Source: Poecilobothrus nobilitatus
Taxonomy: Eukaryota > Arthropoda > Insecta > Diptera > Dolichopodidae
NCBI GenBank assembly: GCA_947095535.1
Contig: OX352774.1
Coordinates: forward strand, 240,895,825 to 240,959,824
Direction of reading: 5' to 3'
DNA length: 64,000 nucleotides
In this document: one piece after another, positions 1 to 10,518 of the stretch
Layout: each line of letters starts with the position of its first letter
Position numbering within the stretch: position 1 is the first letter of the stretch
Translations under genes and position numbers: made by a program
Notes under the pieces: model-generated
Database searches by the model: none
Seen by the model: only the letters and a program-made list of their open reading frames with translations
Told to the model about the DNA's origin: nothing

Positions 1-1399
1 ACGATATTAATGTTATTGTCCAAATGGAATGTATTGTATAGTGCGGAAAAGTTGTACAACTGGGGAAAAACATAAAAAACAAAAAATAAAAAATTATAAT
101 ATACTTTATACGGCAGTTGTGAAATAATAATATGAAAATAAACTTTCAACATTAAATTCTGTTTAATGGTCATGTAGTTCTGGTTATTATAAAAAAGAAA
201 ACAAAAAAAAAGAAACCAAAAAAAAAAACAAGGATTGGTATATTCATATTTAACCATAAACAGAAGCAGATACATTGTTACAAGTTACAACTCACATTAA
301 TAATAACAAAAAAACAAAAAGAAAAAAAACCAAAATAACGGGTAAAAACATTTAATACAATTTTTACCTGTTGTATATTGTACAAATACTGAAAGAATAA
401 AAGAGACAAAACAAAATTACAAAACAAAAAAAAGGAAATTATCCTTTGAAATTTTACAAAACCACAAAAACAAAAAAAAAAAAAAAGTATGAAACGAAAT
501 AAAAAAAAAAAATAAAATTGCGTATATAAAATATACTAAAACTAATTGTTTCATTGGGAGAACCAAATTGCAACTGGACGAATGTTTTCATCACAGTCTA
601 TTCAAATTCAATTACAATTTTTACATACAAATGCTTTTATTTTTTTTTTGTTTTTTTTTTTTAGAATTATAAACTCTGTAAATGTTGCAAAATATTTAAT
701 AAATAATTCCCAATCTTGTTTTTGGCGATTTCATGTATATCAATGCATCAAATTATTAACACTCCTTTCACGCACTCTCAATATTTATATAAAATAAAAA
801 AATTTTTTTTTGCTGCTCGCTTTGAAGCTTCCAACGGAAAAATAAAATTATTTTCGTGAACATAAAAAATTTTTCCATATCCTTATTAATGAAATATTAT
901 GCCACTAACCAAATCTTTATTTAAAATTGTTTCTGGATTTTTGTTGGAAAGGCAAAAAAAAAAGAAAATTTACATAACGGATATATATATATATGTATAA
1001 TGGATATATATATGTATACAACATATATTTCAAAAATCTCTTAATTAAAGCATTAATAAAGTTTTCATTTTATGGCTATTATTCTGAAAATATTTTAATG
1101 AAATATTCTCATCAAACAGATTTCAATTGAAATTTAAAGTTTGTGGTTTTTTAATAAAAAAATTAAGAAAAATTTAAAAAAAATAAAATGTTGGCTGTTT
1201 TAAGCAAAAAACAAGTAAATGTAACAGTAAGTCGATGCAACCGACTTATTAATACCCTACACCTGAATAATTCGAATTAAATTAACAATCCATAAGTGTT
1301 TTTGGCAGCTGCTTGAACTTCTTCCCTTTTCTGTCTTATTCAACTCGAATTTCAAGAACGTAAAAGAGGCATCCGCTTGGGATATGCTTGACACCCTTG

Positions 1400-3310
1400 T
1401 ATAAAGTTTTAAGTTTCTATCTTAATTATTTTCGGAGATTGGTAGTCCTTGGGATGTTTGTGTCAGCTACCCGAATTGCCACTCCAATTCATCGAATCCA
1501 TCTCAGGAACATAAAGAAAACTTGCCAGAACACCATTCTATTAAATTTAAAGGTTCTACTTTTGTTGGTTTTGGAGATATGCTCGTTGCTCTTGTGCTCG
1601 TCCGGAAGTTTCCAAAATACGAACCCATGGTTCAAATTCTTTCAAATGTCAGTTTCCAATTTTACAGAAAAGGAAACATAACAGAACACCTTTGTACTAA
1701 AAATAAAAGTTCTATCTTTGTTGGTTGTGGAGATATACTCGTTTGCTCTGGGGCTCGTCCGGAAGCTTCCAAGATTTGAACCCATGGACCAAATCCTCAC
1801 AAATTTCAGAAACATAAATCAAACATGAAGGAACACCATTCTGCCTAATTTAAAGGTTATATCTTTGTTGCATTTGGAGATAATATCATTTGCTCTGAGG
1901 CTCGTTCGGAAGCTTTCAAAATCCGAACCCAAGGACCAAATCCTCTCAAATTTCAGAGGCCTAAATCATACATGAAAGAACACCATTATGCCAAAAGTAA
2001 AGGTTATATATTTGTTGTTTTTGGAGATAATCTCATTTGCTCTGGGGCTCGTTCGGAAGCTTCCAAAATCCAAACCCATGGACCACATCCTCTTAAATTT
2101 TAGAGACATAAATCAAACTGGAAGAAACATCATTATAAAAAATTTAAAGGTTCTATCTTTATTGGTTTTGGAGATAATCTCGTTTGCTCTGGGGCTCTTT
2201 CGGAAGTTTCCAAAACCCGAACCCATGGACCAAATCTTCTCACATTTTAGAGACTTAAATAAAACATGAAAGAACACCACCCTGCCAAATTTAAAGGTTA
2301 TATCTTTGTTGGTTTTGGAGATAATCTCATTTGCTCTGGTGCTCGTTCGGAAGTTTCCAAAACCAAACCCATGGACCAAATCCTCTTAAATTTCAGAGAC
2401 ATAAATCAAACACGAAAGAACACCATTGTACCAAATTCAAAGGTTCTACCTTTGTTCGTATTGGATATAATCTCATTTGCTCTGCGGCTCGTTCGGAAGC
2501 TTCCAAAATTCGAATCCACGGTTCAAATACTTTCAAATTTAAACCCATGGCCAAATCCTCTCAAATTTCAGAGACTTAAATCAAACATGAAAAAACACCA
2601 TTCGGTCAAATTTAAAGGTTATATATATTTGTTGTTTTTGGAGATAATCTCATTTGCTCTGGGGCTCGTTGGGAAGCTTCCAAAATCCAAACCCATGGAC
2701 CACATCCTCTTAAATTTTAGAGACATAAATCAAACTGGAAGAAACATCATTATAAAAAATTTAAAGGTTCTATCTTTATTGGTTTTGGAGATAATCTCGT
2801 TTGCTCTGGGGCTCGTTCGGAAGTTTCCAAAACCCGAACCCATGGACCAAATCTTCTCACATTTCAGAGACTTAAATAAAACATGAAAGAACACCACCCT
2901 GCCAAAAGTAAAGGTTATATCTTTATTGGTTTTGGAGATAATCTCATTTGCTCTGGGGCTCGTTCGGAAGCTTCCAAATCCAAAACCCATGGACCAAATC
3001 CTCTTAAATTTCAGAGACATAAATCGAACGGGAAGGAACATCACTGTACAAAATTTAAAGGTTCTATCTTTGTTGGTTTTGGAAATAATCTCATTTGCTC
3101 TGGTCCTCGTTCGGAAGCTTCCAAAACCCAAACCCATGGACCAAATCCTCTTAAATTTCAGAGACATAAATCGAACGGGAAGAAACATCATTGTACAAAA
3201 TTTGAAGGTTCTATCTTTGTTGCTTTTGGAGATAATCTCGTTTGCAGAAATTATCTCCAAAAGCCGGAATCATTCGGAAGCTTCCAGAATCCGAACCCAT
3301 GGACGGATTT
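1400..3310 (+). repeat. Tandem array of about twelve 147-bp units
   Basis: The landmark CCCATGGACCAAATCCTC recurs near 1626, 1781, 1926, 2073, 2220, 2367, 2541, 2692, 2839, 2986 and 3133, with a degenerate start and end. The usual step is 147 bp, with two irregular steps near 1630-1780 and 2514-2541. Each unit contains GGAGATAATCTCATTTGCTC, GCTCGTTCGGAAGCTTCC and a short AGAGACATAAATC block. Because 147 is divisible by 3, several frames stay open on both strands, which gives spurious ORFs of up to 206 codons. Units at 2011-2283 and 2625-2904 are nearly identical, so a block of about four units was duplicated as a piece. Confidence 0.9.
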
Positions 3311-3406
3311 TGTCCAGATTCGAACTTAGCCTTTCTTTCGTAATTAGTAACCTACTATATAAATTTCATCAAGATAGCATCATTATTTTTTGAGTTATCG
3401 TGCGTA

Positions 3407-3431
3407 CGGACGGACGGACGGACGGACGGAC
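3407..3431 (+). repeat. (GGAC)n microsatellite inside element B1
   Basis: About six GGAC units directly after TGAGTTATCGTGCGTAC and before ATCGCTAAATCGACTCC. The same motif in the same relative place recurs at 30401-30436. Confidence 0.9.
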
Positions 3432-4148
3432 ATCGCTAAATCGACTCCGGCGGTGATCCTGATTCAGAATATATATACATGTCTATACCTAACTCGCTTC
3501 CTTTTGGTGGTTACAAACACCATACCAAAGTTAATATACCCTATACTTTAGGTGTAGGGTATAAAAATATAATTTCCACTGATATAATTTTAAAGGAAAG
3601 TTTTCTGTTATTAAATCATGATTTTACAGATCTTCCGAATAAAAATCAACTATATTCACTCTTTTATTTAAATTGAAAAAAAATGTTATATGTTAATGAT
3701 TTAAAATATCATTTTTATAGCCATTAATTTTCATTTTTATATTTTAATGAAATGAAAATTTAATGCCATTAATGAAATTATCATGAAACATCAGTTTTTA
3801 AAGTAAATCAACAAATATTTTGGTCTCACTATTTATTTAAAAAGAAAACTACACTGGAGCAGGAGACATTTAACTTTTCATTTTACAAAGTTGATTTGTA
3901 AGTAGAAATGTAAAAAAAACTACATACTAAATTGAATCAATTGAATCAATTGAAAATTAATTAACTGCCTTGGTAGAATTAGGATCTTCGCAGTACGAAA
4001 AATTTAAAAGATCCGATTTCAGTTATTGCAATTAAGTCAAAGCAAGAATAGGAATTAACCACCAGCGATCCGTTGTTCTAACTTAAATCTTTTGCTAATA
4101 AATAAAAACAAAATTTAAAAAAAAAAAAAACCAGAAAGAGTGCAGTAG

Positions 4149-4920
4149 AGTAGACTGTGTCAATCTACTGTCTGGTATACCCGTATGAACATAATATATG
4201 AATCCAAAATGGAAAACTTAAAATTACAGGATACGAAATGAAAAACGTAAAATTACGTTTTATTAACTAGTTAAATCAAAATGTTTGTTAGGATAGACAC
4301 GTAGGCCCAGCGATCTGTTGATCTATGCTAATAAACAAAAAGAAAATAAAAAAGAAAACCAAAAAAAGTGCATACCTCTGGCATACCTCTATGAACATAA
4401 TAAAAGTTGTTTCCATAAAACTTGATCTTTTTTTTAGAAAAATTCAGATACATAGCTCCAATAGGCACTAAATTATTTTCATATATAAAGAGAAATTCTA
4501 TGGCAGATACCCGAACCTGTTGCATCAGTACAACCAACTTTTACAGAACAGACTGACATGCAACTTGGCATCTTTTCACTAATTTCCATATACCTAGACA
4601 CTTTTATAGACACTGCGTTTTTTTTATATAAAGAAAAATATTTTTATATAAAGAAAGAAATTGTATGGCAGCTATTGAAATCCGCCGACCAAACGTAATG
4701 GATTTAATTAGCGAAACTAACAATTTTACAAAAGTGATGTAGTAAAAATTTCAGAATCCTAGCTCCTTTATTGTTTGAGTTATCGTGCGGGCGGACAGAA
4801 TACTCAGAATTCGATTCTGATTCGATCCACGCACTTGAGTCTATATCTAACTTGACCCATTTAAAAAAACACGTAATGGCAAATTTATTATATCCTTGAA
4901 TATACATTCATACGGGTATA
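4149..4920 (+). mobile_element. DINE/Helentron-like element B2, short copy
   Basis: Starts with the stem-loop AGTAGA...TCTACT around CTGTGTCAA (4149-4169), followed by TATACCCGTATGAA (4176-4189). It ends with the exact inverse TTCATACGGGTATA (4907-4920). Near the 3' end it keeps GAGTTATCGTGCGGGCGGACAG (4776-4797), the degenerate counterpart of the GGAC block in B1, and TATATCTAACTTGACCC in place of B1's tail. The 147-bp array is absent. The inner part contains family motifs such as GGCAGCTATTGAAATCC. Confidence 0.55.
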
Positions 4921-5499
4921 AATAAGATATTCTCTTCAAGTAACAGTTCAGGTAAAGAATTAACAATAATAATGAATATATTTTCCTCTGCATTTCCGCT
5001 AATTACTGAACAAAAAAATGGCAAATTTTACTTGGAATTTTCAAGACTCACTCAAGACAACCCAGACCTGTACAATTGTAATAAAACCTTTTATATACCA
5101 AATTATAAATTCTTTCAAATGTTTTCAAGTGATTTCAGACATACATCATATACATTTTGTGTATAGTTTTAAATAATGATTAGTTGATATAAAGATGGTT
5201 GTGTACCGATGTGAAAAAGATAAAGTTTATAAAATAAAAGTTTGAAAGATAATTATACCCGCTTACCACATATAAAGTACAATATATAAAATACTGATAG
5301 TTCTCTTTTTTCAATCAAAAAATTTTTAAAATTAACCTTTAAACTTTAATTTTTTAATCTGATTGTCTAAACATTTGATATTATATGCCATATTAAATGC
5401 TATGCTATCGTGGAACTAAACAACGAAACCGCGTAAAAAATAGAATTTTAGTTGATACAAACTAAATGTGTAAAAAACTCTTTCTATTTAATTCGATTT

Positions 5500-6239
5500 G
5501 TAGCACATTTAAAAAAAAAAATTGAAAAACTTTCTTATTAGTTTAACTTTCCCCGTCTGTCTACCCATCTGTTTACAAAATTTCTACACAGTTTATAATT
5601 GAATAATGACACTTTAACCACGAATAGGTTTTTTAGAAAAATTGTAGACTAACTTTTATATGCAGCCCCATCTATTAACAACGAAGCTATAGCCCCTTAT
5701 TGTTTGAAAAAGCTCTATTTTCAAATGCTTATATTTCAAGTTTTGCTTAATACTAATTTCAATTTATTCAATACAAATACGCCAAAACACAGGACTTTTA
5801 AAATTTAGTATTTAAATTTACAGTTATGTGAAACAAAAAATATCAGAATTTCATTTCCTTCATAACTACGGCACAGATTTTCATGGAACCTTGAAGGAGG
5901 AAAGATCTTTCAGAATTAGCAATAATTACCTCAGAATTTTGTTTTGTACTGAGCCATTAGGAGTCAACAATTGAAATTTCATTATTTTTAGACACCTATA
6001 ACTTAGGTGCTTGTACAAATTTCATCAAAATATAATCCAAAACTTAAATTTTCAACAATATATTTTGAAATGAGTTAACAGTTCTTCTTATTTATAAAGG
6101 TTAACTTAAAACTGAAGAAGATATCTCCTGATTTTCTACAGTCTTTTGTTACATATAAAGTTTAAAAAAATTTACAAATTTTGAAGCAAGTCACAATAAA
6201 TTTTAAACTGTTTTTAGAAAATGTGCGCTTTTAAAAACC
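5500..6239 (-). mobile_element. Family A repeat element, minus-strand copy
   Basis: Bounded by AGCACATTT (5502-5510) and AATGTGCGCTTTTAAAAACC (6220-6239), the two ends of the 10519-11797 element in reverse. Reading the minus strand, it has GCACATTT, then CTTAGGTG-like and GTACAAATTTC text, GGGGCTATAGC-like text, then TTTTGTAAACAGATGGGTAG as a decayed RGAC microsatellite (5557-5576), then the distal TIR. At about 740 bp it carries only one 475-bp module. Confidence 0.55.
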
Positions 6240-6769
6240 TTTGGTTTTTTATTCTGCTTTAAACGTAATATTTAATTTTAATTTTCACATGAAAAATGTT
6301 AACATATACTAAAAGTGTAAAATCAAATACCTATATGATGAAGTTTCTTAATTAATAAGAACAGGGAAATATTTAAAAAGGATTATTTTATTAATGGAGT
6401 GGTTTGAGTGTTATTTTTTGCTTTTTATAAAATTTTAAAATATTTATTTTTGCTCCTGTTGTTAATTTAAAGTTGTAACTAGAAAAAAAAAATAGTTGTC
6501 AGCAAAACTTTTCGTGTAATATTTCACAAAAGTTAGTCTTTAATACCTATATAGTATATATAGAATATAGAATAAGTTTTTATATTTCAACCGGAAATCA
6601 GAAGTAGGAATTTAGAACAAAATATTATACTAACATTAAAAGTATATTTTTTTATTAAAGTTTTCAAATATGTTGTTTTGTTGTGAACTTTTTTATAATT
6701 TATTGATTTTTTTTATATATATTTATACATACATTACTAGTAGTTACATTACTACCTAAGAAATTCTAT

Positions 6770-7240
6770 CGCGATAATTAAAAAATTCTGTCATATTTTG
6801 ACAAAACACTACAACTATAAAACAAATCGAACACCTTCCAAAAGTTCCAATTCTCCCGAACCAATTAAAAAAAACTTATCTTACTGGAAAAGACCAAAAG
6901 ACATCAAATTTAAGTACATTTTCGGCAGTAACGAACCACCAACTTGCTATTTCTACAGCAGTATATCAAGCATATTGTACAAGAATGCCAAGAAACCAGA
7001 ATTTACTAAAACTATAATATCTTAATAATAAAAATACTAGCAAGAAACGACCAGCAGAATATTCTCAAAATCAAACCGATTTTTATTCACTTCGAAACCT
7101 GGAACAACATAAATTGTAGGCAAAGATAGATTCAAACCATATCCAATAGCTTAGTTGCAAAAGCTATTGGATATGAAAATAAATAAAAAAAATAGCATTT
7201 CAAAAGAACAGTGAGAACCAGCATGCATGAGAATCTATCT
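6770..7240 (+). pseudogene. Coding-like relic, possibly of a retroelement ORF, with strong hairpin
   Basis: From 6798 the plus strand is unusually rich in A and C and open for 75 codons (KSSNSPEPIKKNLSYWKRPK, then FKYIFGSNEPPTCYFYSS). It resumes after two stops with KKRPAEYSQNQTDFYSLRNL. The A/C bias and the Asn/Pro/Lys content resemble nucleocapsid-type ORF1 regions of insect non-LTR retrotransposons, but I cannot match a domain and there is no reverse transcriptase next to it. It may be noise from a short element that ends at the hairpin at 7138-7175. Confidence 0.25.
7138..7175. repeat. Perfect 15-bp stem-loop
   Basis: CATATCCAATAGCTT and its exact inverse AAGCTATTGGATATG flank an 8-base loop. 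A further outer pair AGATAGATTC (about 7125-7134) and GAATCTATCT (about 7229-7238) encloses it. It could be the terminal hairpin of a rolling-circle element or a short foldback. Confidence 0.75.
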
Positions 7241-7390
7241 TGAGAATTGAAAAATTTTATACCGTTTTTCTTTGTTTTTATTACATTAAAAACTAAATTT
7301 GATTTTTAAATTTTAGAGTTTTATGATTTGCAAATTTTTAGAATTTTCCTATTTTATTAATTTAGTTTATTTTTTTAGTTTATTTCCCCG

Positions 7391-7552
7391 CCAAATAGAG
7401 ATATCACAAGGAAATTACACAGCCTTTCGTTTCTAGGTATGATTGTAAATGTCGTAATGAGGAATTATTCTTACGTTGGATTTAAATCCACACTTCCATG
7501 GTATTTACAGTGTATTTTATACAGTCTTATCCACTAGACCACCGAGGTCTCC
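7391..7552 (-). mobile_element. tRNA-derived SINE (family S), nearly full copy
   Basis: On the minus strand it reads GGAGACCTCGGTGGTCTAGT then GGATAAGACTG (A box region), and GTGGATTTAAATCC as a decayed B box. The family body follows: CATTACGACATTTACAAT and AAAGGCTGTGTAATTTCC. It matches the 22945 copy over its whole length with scattered substitutions. The decayed B box means it is probably not transcribed now. Confidence 0.7.
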
Positions 7553-8094
7553 TTTTAAGAGTTAATTTTGTCTAAAATTTGTAAAAAGTTTAACAAATAC
7601 CTTCACCTTATTCCTAGAAATTTTAATTCAATTGACTACTTCTAAATAATATTTTTATTATTTAAAATCAATTAATATTCAAAATATAAGAAGCACAATA
7701 ACATTTTCAGTAAGATAATTTTAAAAATTTACTTCCTGCTGTTATATATACCCATAAATATTGCTATCCTTAACTTAAATATTAATTAAAATTTTCTTAT
7801 TAAAAATATTCAACACTTTCTGTTCTTTAATTTTACTTTAAACCTTCCATTATTATTTATAATTTCTATCAATTTATAATTTTATTCATTTAAATAAATT
7901 GATTTTTAAAATAAATGCTATCAAACTTTATATGTCCGTCATTAAGTTACTATTGTTGTAGAATTGTTGTAGAATTGTTGTAGAATTAAATTTTATTTTC
8001 AATGGGGAAAAAAAATTCAAATATAAATTTTAAAATTTTAAAGAATAAATAGTTATAATATATTTAAAAAAAAAAAAAAAAAATTTTCACTTAC

Positions 8095-9044
8095 CGAAGT
8101 TGCTTTTGTATGCAAAGTATCATATGATTCAGCTTTACTAGAAACATTCTTCAGTTTAACTGGTTTTCTAATTAAAATTGGTCTACCATCTTCATCTAAA
8201 TTAACACTACCAGCTCTTGAACGTACATCACGCATATCACATGATAATTTACGTTGTTGTTGTCTTGGTGTTGGTGATAATTCACGTGTTCTTGAACTTT
8301 TTTCTTTAATATCTTTAACATCTCCACTATTATTAACATTTCCGCTTGTTTTTATTTCATTATTTTTTATACCAATTTTATTAATATGTCCAGTACTTTT
8401 AATATCGGTTATTATCAAATTTGATAATTCATTAGAACGACTACCATTATCATCAATACAATCACCATTTGGTATTGATATACTTGGACGTTTACGTGCC
8501 ATATTTTCTTGTTGTTGTAATTTTTTAACAGCTGTAATTTTTGTTATTGATATTGGTGAATTATTAGTACTACAACTGCTACCACCACTATTACCAACAC
8601 TATTAACACTGCCAGTACCAATACCGCTACTACTACGATTAGTAGAATTGCTACCAACACTTATAACACTACTTTTACGAATTGCATTTTGACTTGAATG
8701 CGTTTTAACAATATCATTATTTGCAATTATTGTTGTCGATGATTTTCTATTAATGCTTGCATTATAATCATTATTTTTAACAATATGATTACTTGTTATT
8801 TGATTTTGATTATTTGAAATGATATTTGAAGCACTTGAATTATTTTCAATATCATTATTTATTAGATTAGATGTTGTATTTTTAATATTATTACTTGTAT
8901 AATTTTGTATATTCTTTAATGTTGTGGTAAATGTTGAATTCCATTTTGTATCAGTTGAAGTTTTATCAAGATTTGATCCAGTCGATATTGCTAAAGATGT
9001 TGTTGATACACCATTTAACACTTGACTGGATTCAATAAAATTTT
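8095..9044 (-). CDS. Second coding exon, same gene, Ser/Asn-rich with conserved-looking basic end
   Basis: On the minus strand a polypyrimidine run precedes the acceptor ATTCAG (AG at 9046-9045). The exon is 950 nt, two bases plus 316 whole codons, all open. It ends at ...ACTTCG followed by the consensus donor GTAAGT (8094-8089). Most of the protein is Asn/Ser/Thr-rich with poly-Ser and SGIGTGSVNSVGNSGGSS-like patches. Short basic elements interrupt it (ARKRPSISIPNGD, TRELSPTPRQQQRKLSCD). The last 50 residues look constrained: RSRAGSVNLDEDGRPILIRK followed by PVKLKNVSSKAESYDTLH. SP/TP and RxxS sites suggest a phosphorylated, disordered cytoplasmic or nuclear region, but that is inference. There is no transmembrane segment, so any folded domain must be encoded by later exons. 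The donor implies splicing to an exon below 8089; none is recognisable down to position 1. I do not recognise the family. Confidence 0.83.
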
Positions 9045-9448
9045 CTGAATTTTCAAAAAAAAAAAAATACAAATTTTATATTAAATTTTCATTCTTGATT
9101 ATTTTTAAATTGTATAGTATAGTATAAAATAGTATACTATAGATAGTATATAGATAGTATAAAATTTTATTTTTAAATTGTATTAAAGCTTAAGAAAAAC
9201 AAAAATGCAGAAAATAATGAAACTTATAAATATTAAGAGTTTTAAATGAAAATATATAAATCAATTTTTATTTAAGTTTATTTAGAAATTTTGTAAAGGT
9301 AATAGTAATTCTATACAACATAGTAATTCACATTACATATATGTATATACTAAGCATGTAAAGGTAATATAAGAACCTATTGAAGAAAGTTTAACCTAAA
9401 AACCTATTGTCTTAGAGTCTAAGAAAAGTCTGTCTGATAATATACTTT

Positions 9449-9592
9449 TTTTTACTTTAATTGAAGACATTTTTACTTTAAGTGAAAACATTTTTACTTT
9501 AAGTGAAGACATTTTTACTTTAAGTGAAGACATTTTTACTTTAAGTGAATACATTTTTATTTTAGGTGAAGATTTTTTACTTAAAGTTAAGC
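9449..9592 (+). repeat. 21-bp minisatellite (ACATTTTTACTTTAAGTGAAG)n
   Basis: About seven units differing by one or two bases. Seven codons per unit give a spurious minus-strand heptad protein (SSLKVKM repeated, 9396-9638). An inverted, less regular set lies at 9750-9831, so the two arrays bound an element of roughly 380 bp. Confidence 0.85.
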
Positions 9593-9831
9593 CATTTGTA
9601 ATAAAAGTTAAAGTAAAAATATATACATACATATACATTTACATAAATATTTGACACATAAATATCATATTATACATAACCTACCTATTATATAATTTAA
9701 ATATACATTATATTAATATTTATATAAAATAAATTACGGAAATAAATATTCTTCATTTAAAATAAAAATATCTTCACTTCAAGTAAGAAGATCTTCACTT
9801 AAAGTAAAGAAGTCCTGAGTTAAAGTAAAAA
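9449..9831. mobile_element. Small element with inverted minisatellite ends, family C
   Basis: The left end is a run of ACTTTAAGTGAAGAC units. The right end has CTTCACTTAAAGTAAAG in the opposite sense. Between them is AT-rich filler including ATTTGTAATAAAAGTT. A second locus at 26109-26230 shows the same left-type units followed by the same ATTTGTAATAAAGGTT and a TA-rich tract, so this is a dispersed family and not a local expansion. Confidence 0.45.
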
Positions 9832-10518
9832 CGATATATATATACATTCCGAAAATTCTGTAAAGCTATAATAGATCAAAACCATATTCCATATTTTGTA
9901 TTTAAACATTTTCATATTATTTATTATGAAAACAAGAATTGTTTTGAGAAAACAATTTAATGAGGAATTAAAAACGTACCAACTTGAAAGAGATAACTTG
10001 AAATAAAATAAAAGTGGAATATGAACTCGAAAAAAAAAACCCAAGAAAATCATTAAATCTTCTGATCGAATTAAAAATGGTAAAAATTATAATATATGAC
10101 AAAACTCTTCAAATATTCTTTCTATATTAAGATAAAATGTTTTTGTTTTTTTTTTTAGTTATTAACTCTTTATTAAACCTTTCACATACATAGGTAGATT
10201 TTTACTAAGGGTTTTTCTACTTGCATTATTATCGCAATGTTCAAGAAAAAATATCGAATTGTAAAAGTGCTTACAGCAATGCTTAATTCCTTATAATATG
10301 TGCTTATAATATGCTCTTAATGCTTATAATATGTGCTTACAATATGTGCTTACAAAAAAAAAACCAAATAAACTCATACGAAACCAAAAAAACAAATACG
10401 AAAAAATATTTCCAATTTATTTCACATAAAACTTAAAAATAAATCAATATTTTATATTCAAAATTAAATTATTTATAAAATTAAAAGTATAGAAAACAAG
10501 GTAGAATGAAAACCAACG

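Larger units (their letters stand above)
1228..3567 (+). mobile_element. DINE/Helentron-like non-autonomous element B1 carrying a 147-bp minisatellite
   Basis: The 5' end has a small stem-loop (TAAGTCG...CCGACTTA, 1228-1248) followed by ATACCCTACACCT (about 1251-1263). The 3' end has the inverse, AGGTGTAGGGTATA (3550-3563). That inverse is itself the right arm of a terminal hairpin (3535-3563, TATACCCTATAC / GTGTAGGGTATA). Between them lie about 12 tandem units and a GGAC microsatellite (3407-3431), then a short tail. Paired subterminal inverted repeats, internal tandem repeats, an RGAC microsatellite and a 3' hairpin are the described layout of DINE-1-type, Helentron-associated elements in flies. 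The family assignment is inferred from layout, not from sequence identity. Orientation follows the microsatellite and hairpin being 3'. Confidence 0.55.

Noticed and set aside
180..540. A-rich stretch as a possible UTR or pol III terminator cluster
   Set aside because: A runs of this type are present throughout the window and there is no adjacent gene signal.
546..797. 83-codon plus-strand frame
   Set aside because: It crosses two poly(T) runs and has no recognisable motif or splice context beyond one T-rich AG.
1388..3393. Overlapping open frames of 82-206 codons on both strands
   Set aside because: They are produced by a 147-bp tandem repeat whose length is a multiple of three; the same units read on both strands and there is no gene structure.
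9396..9638. Minus-strand heptad-repeat protein (SSLKVKM)n
   Set aside because: Encoded entirely by a 21-bp minisatellite that recurs, mutated out of frame, at 26109.
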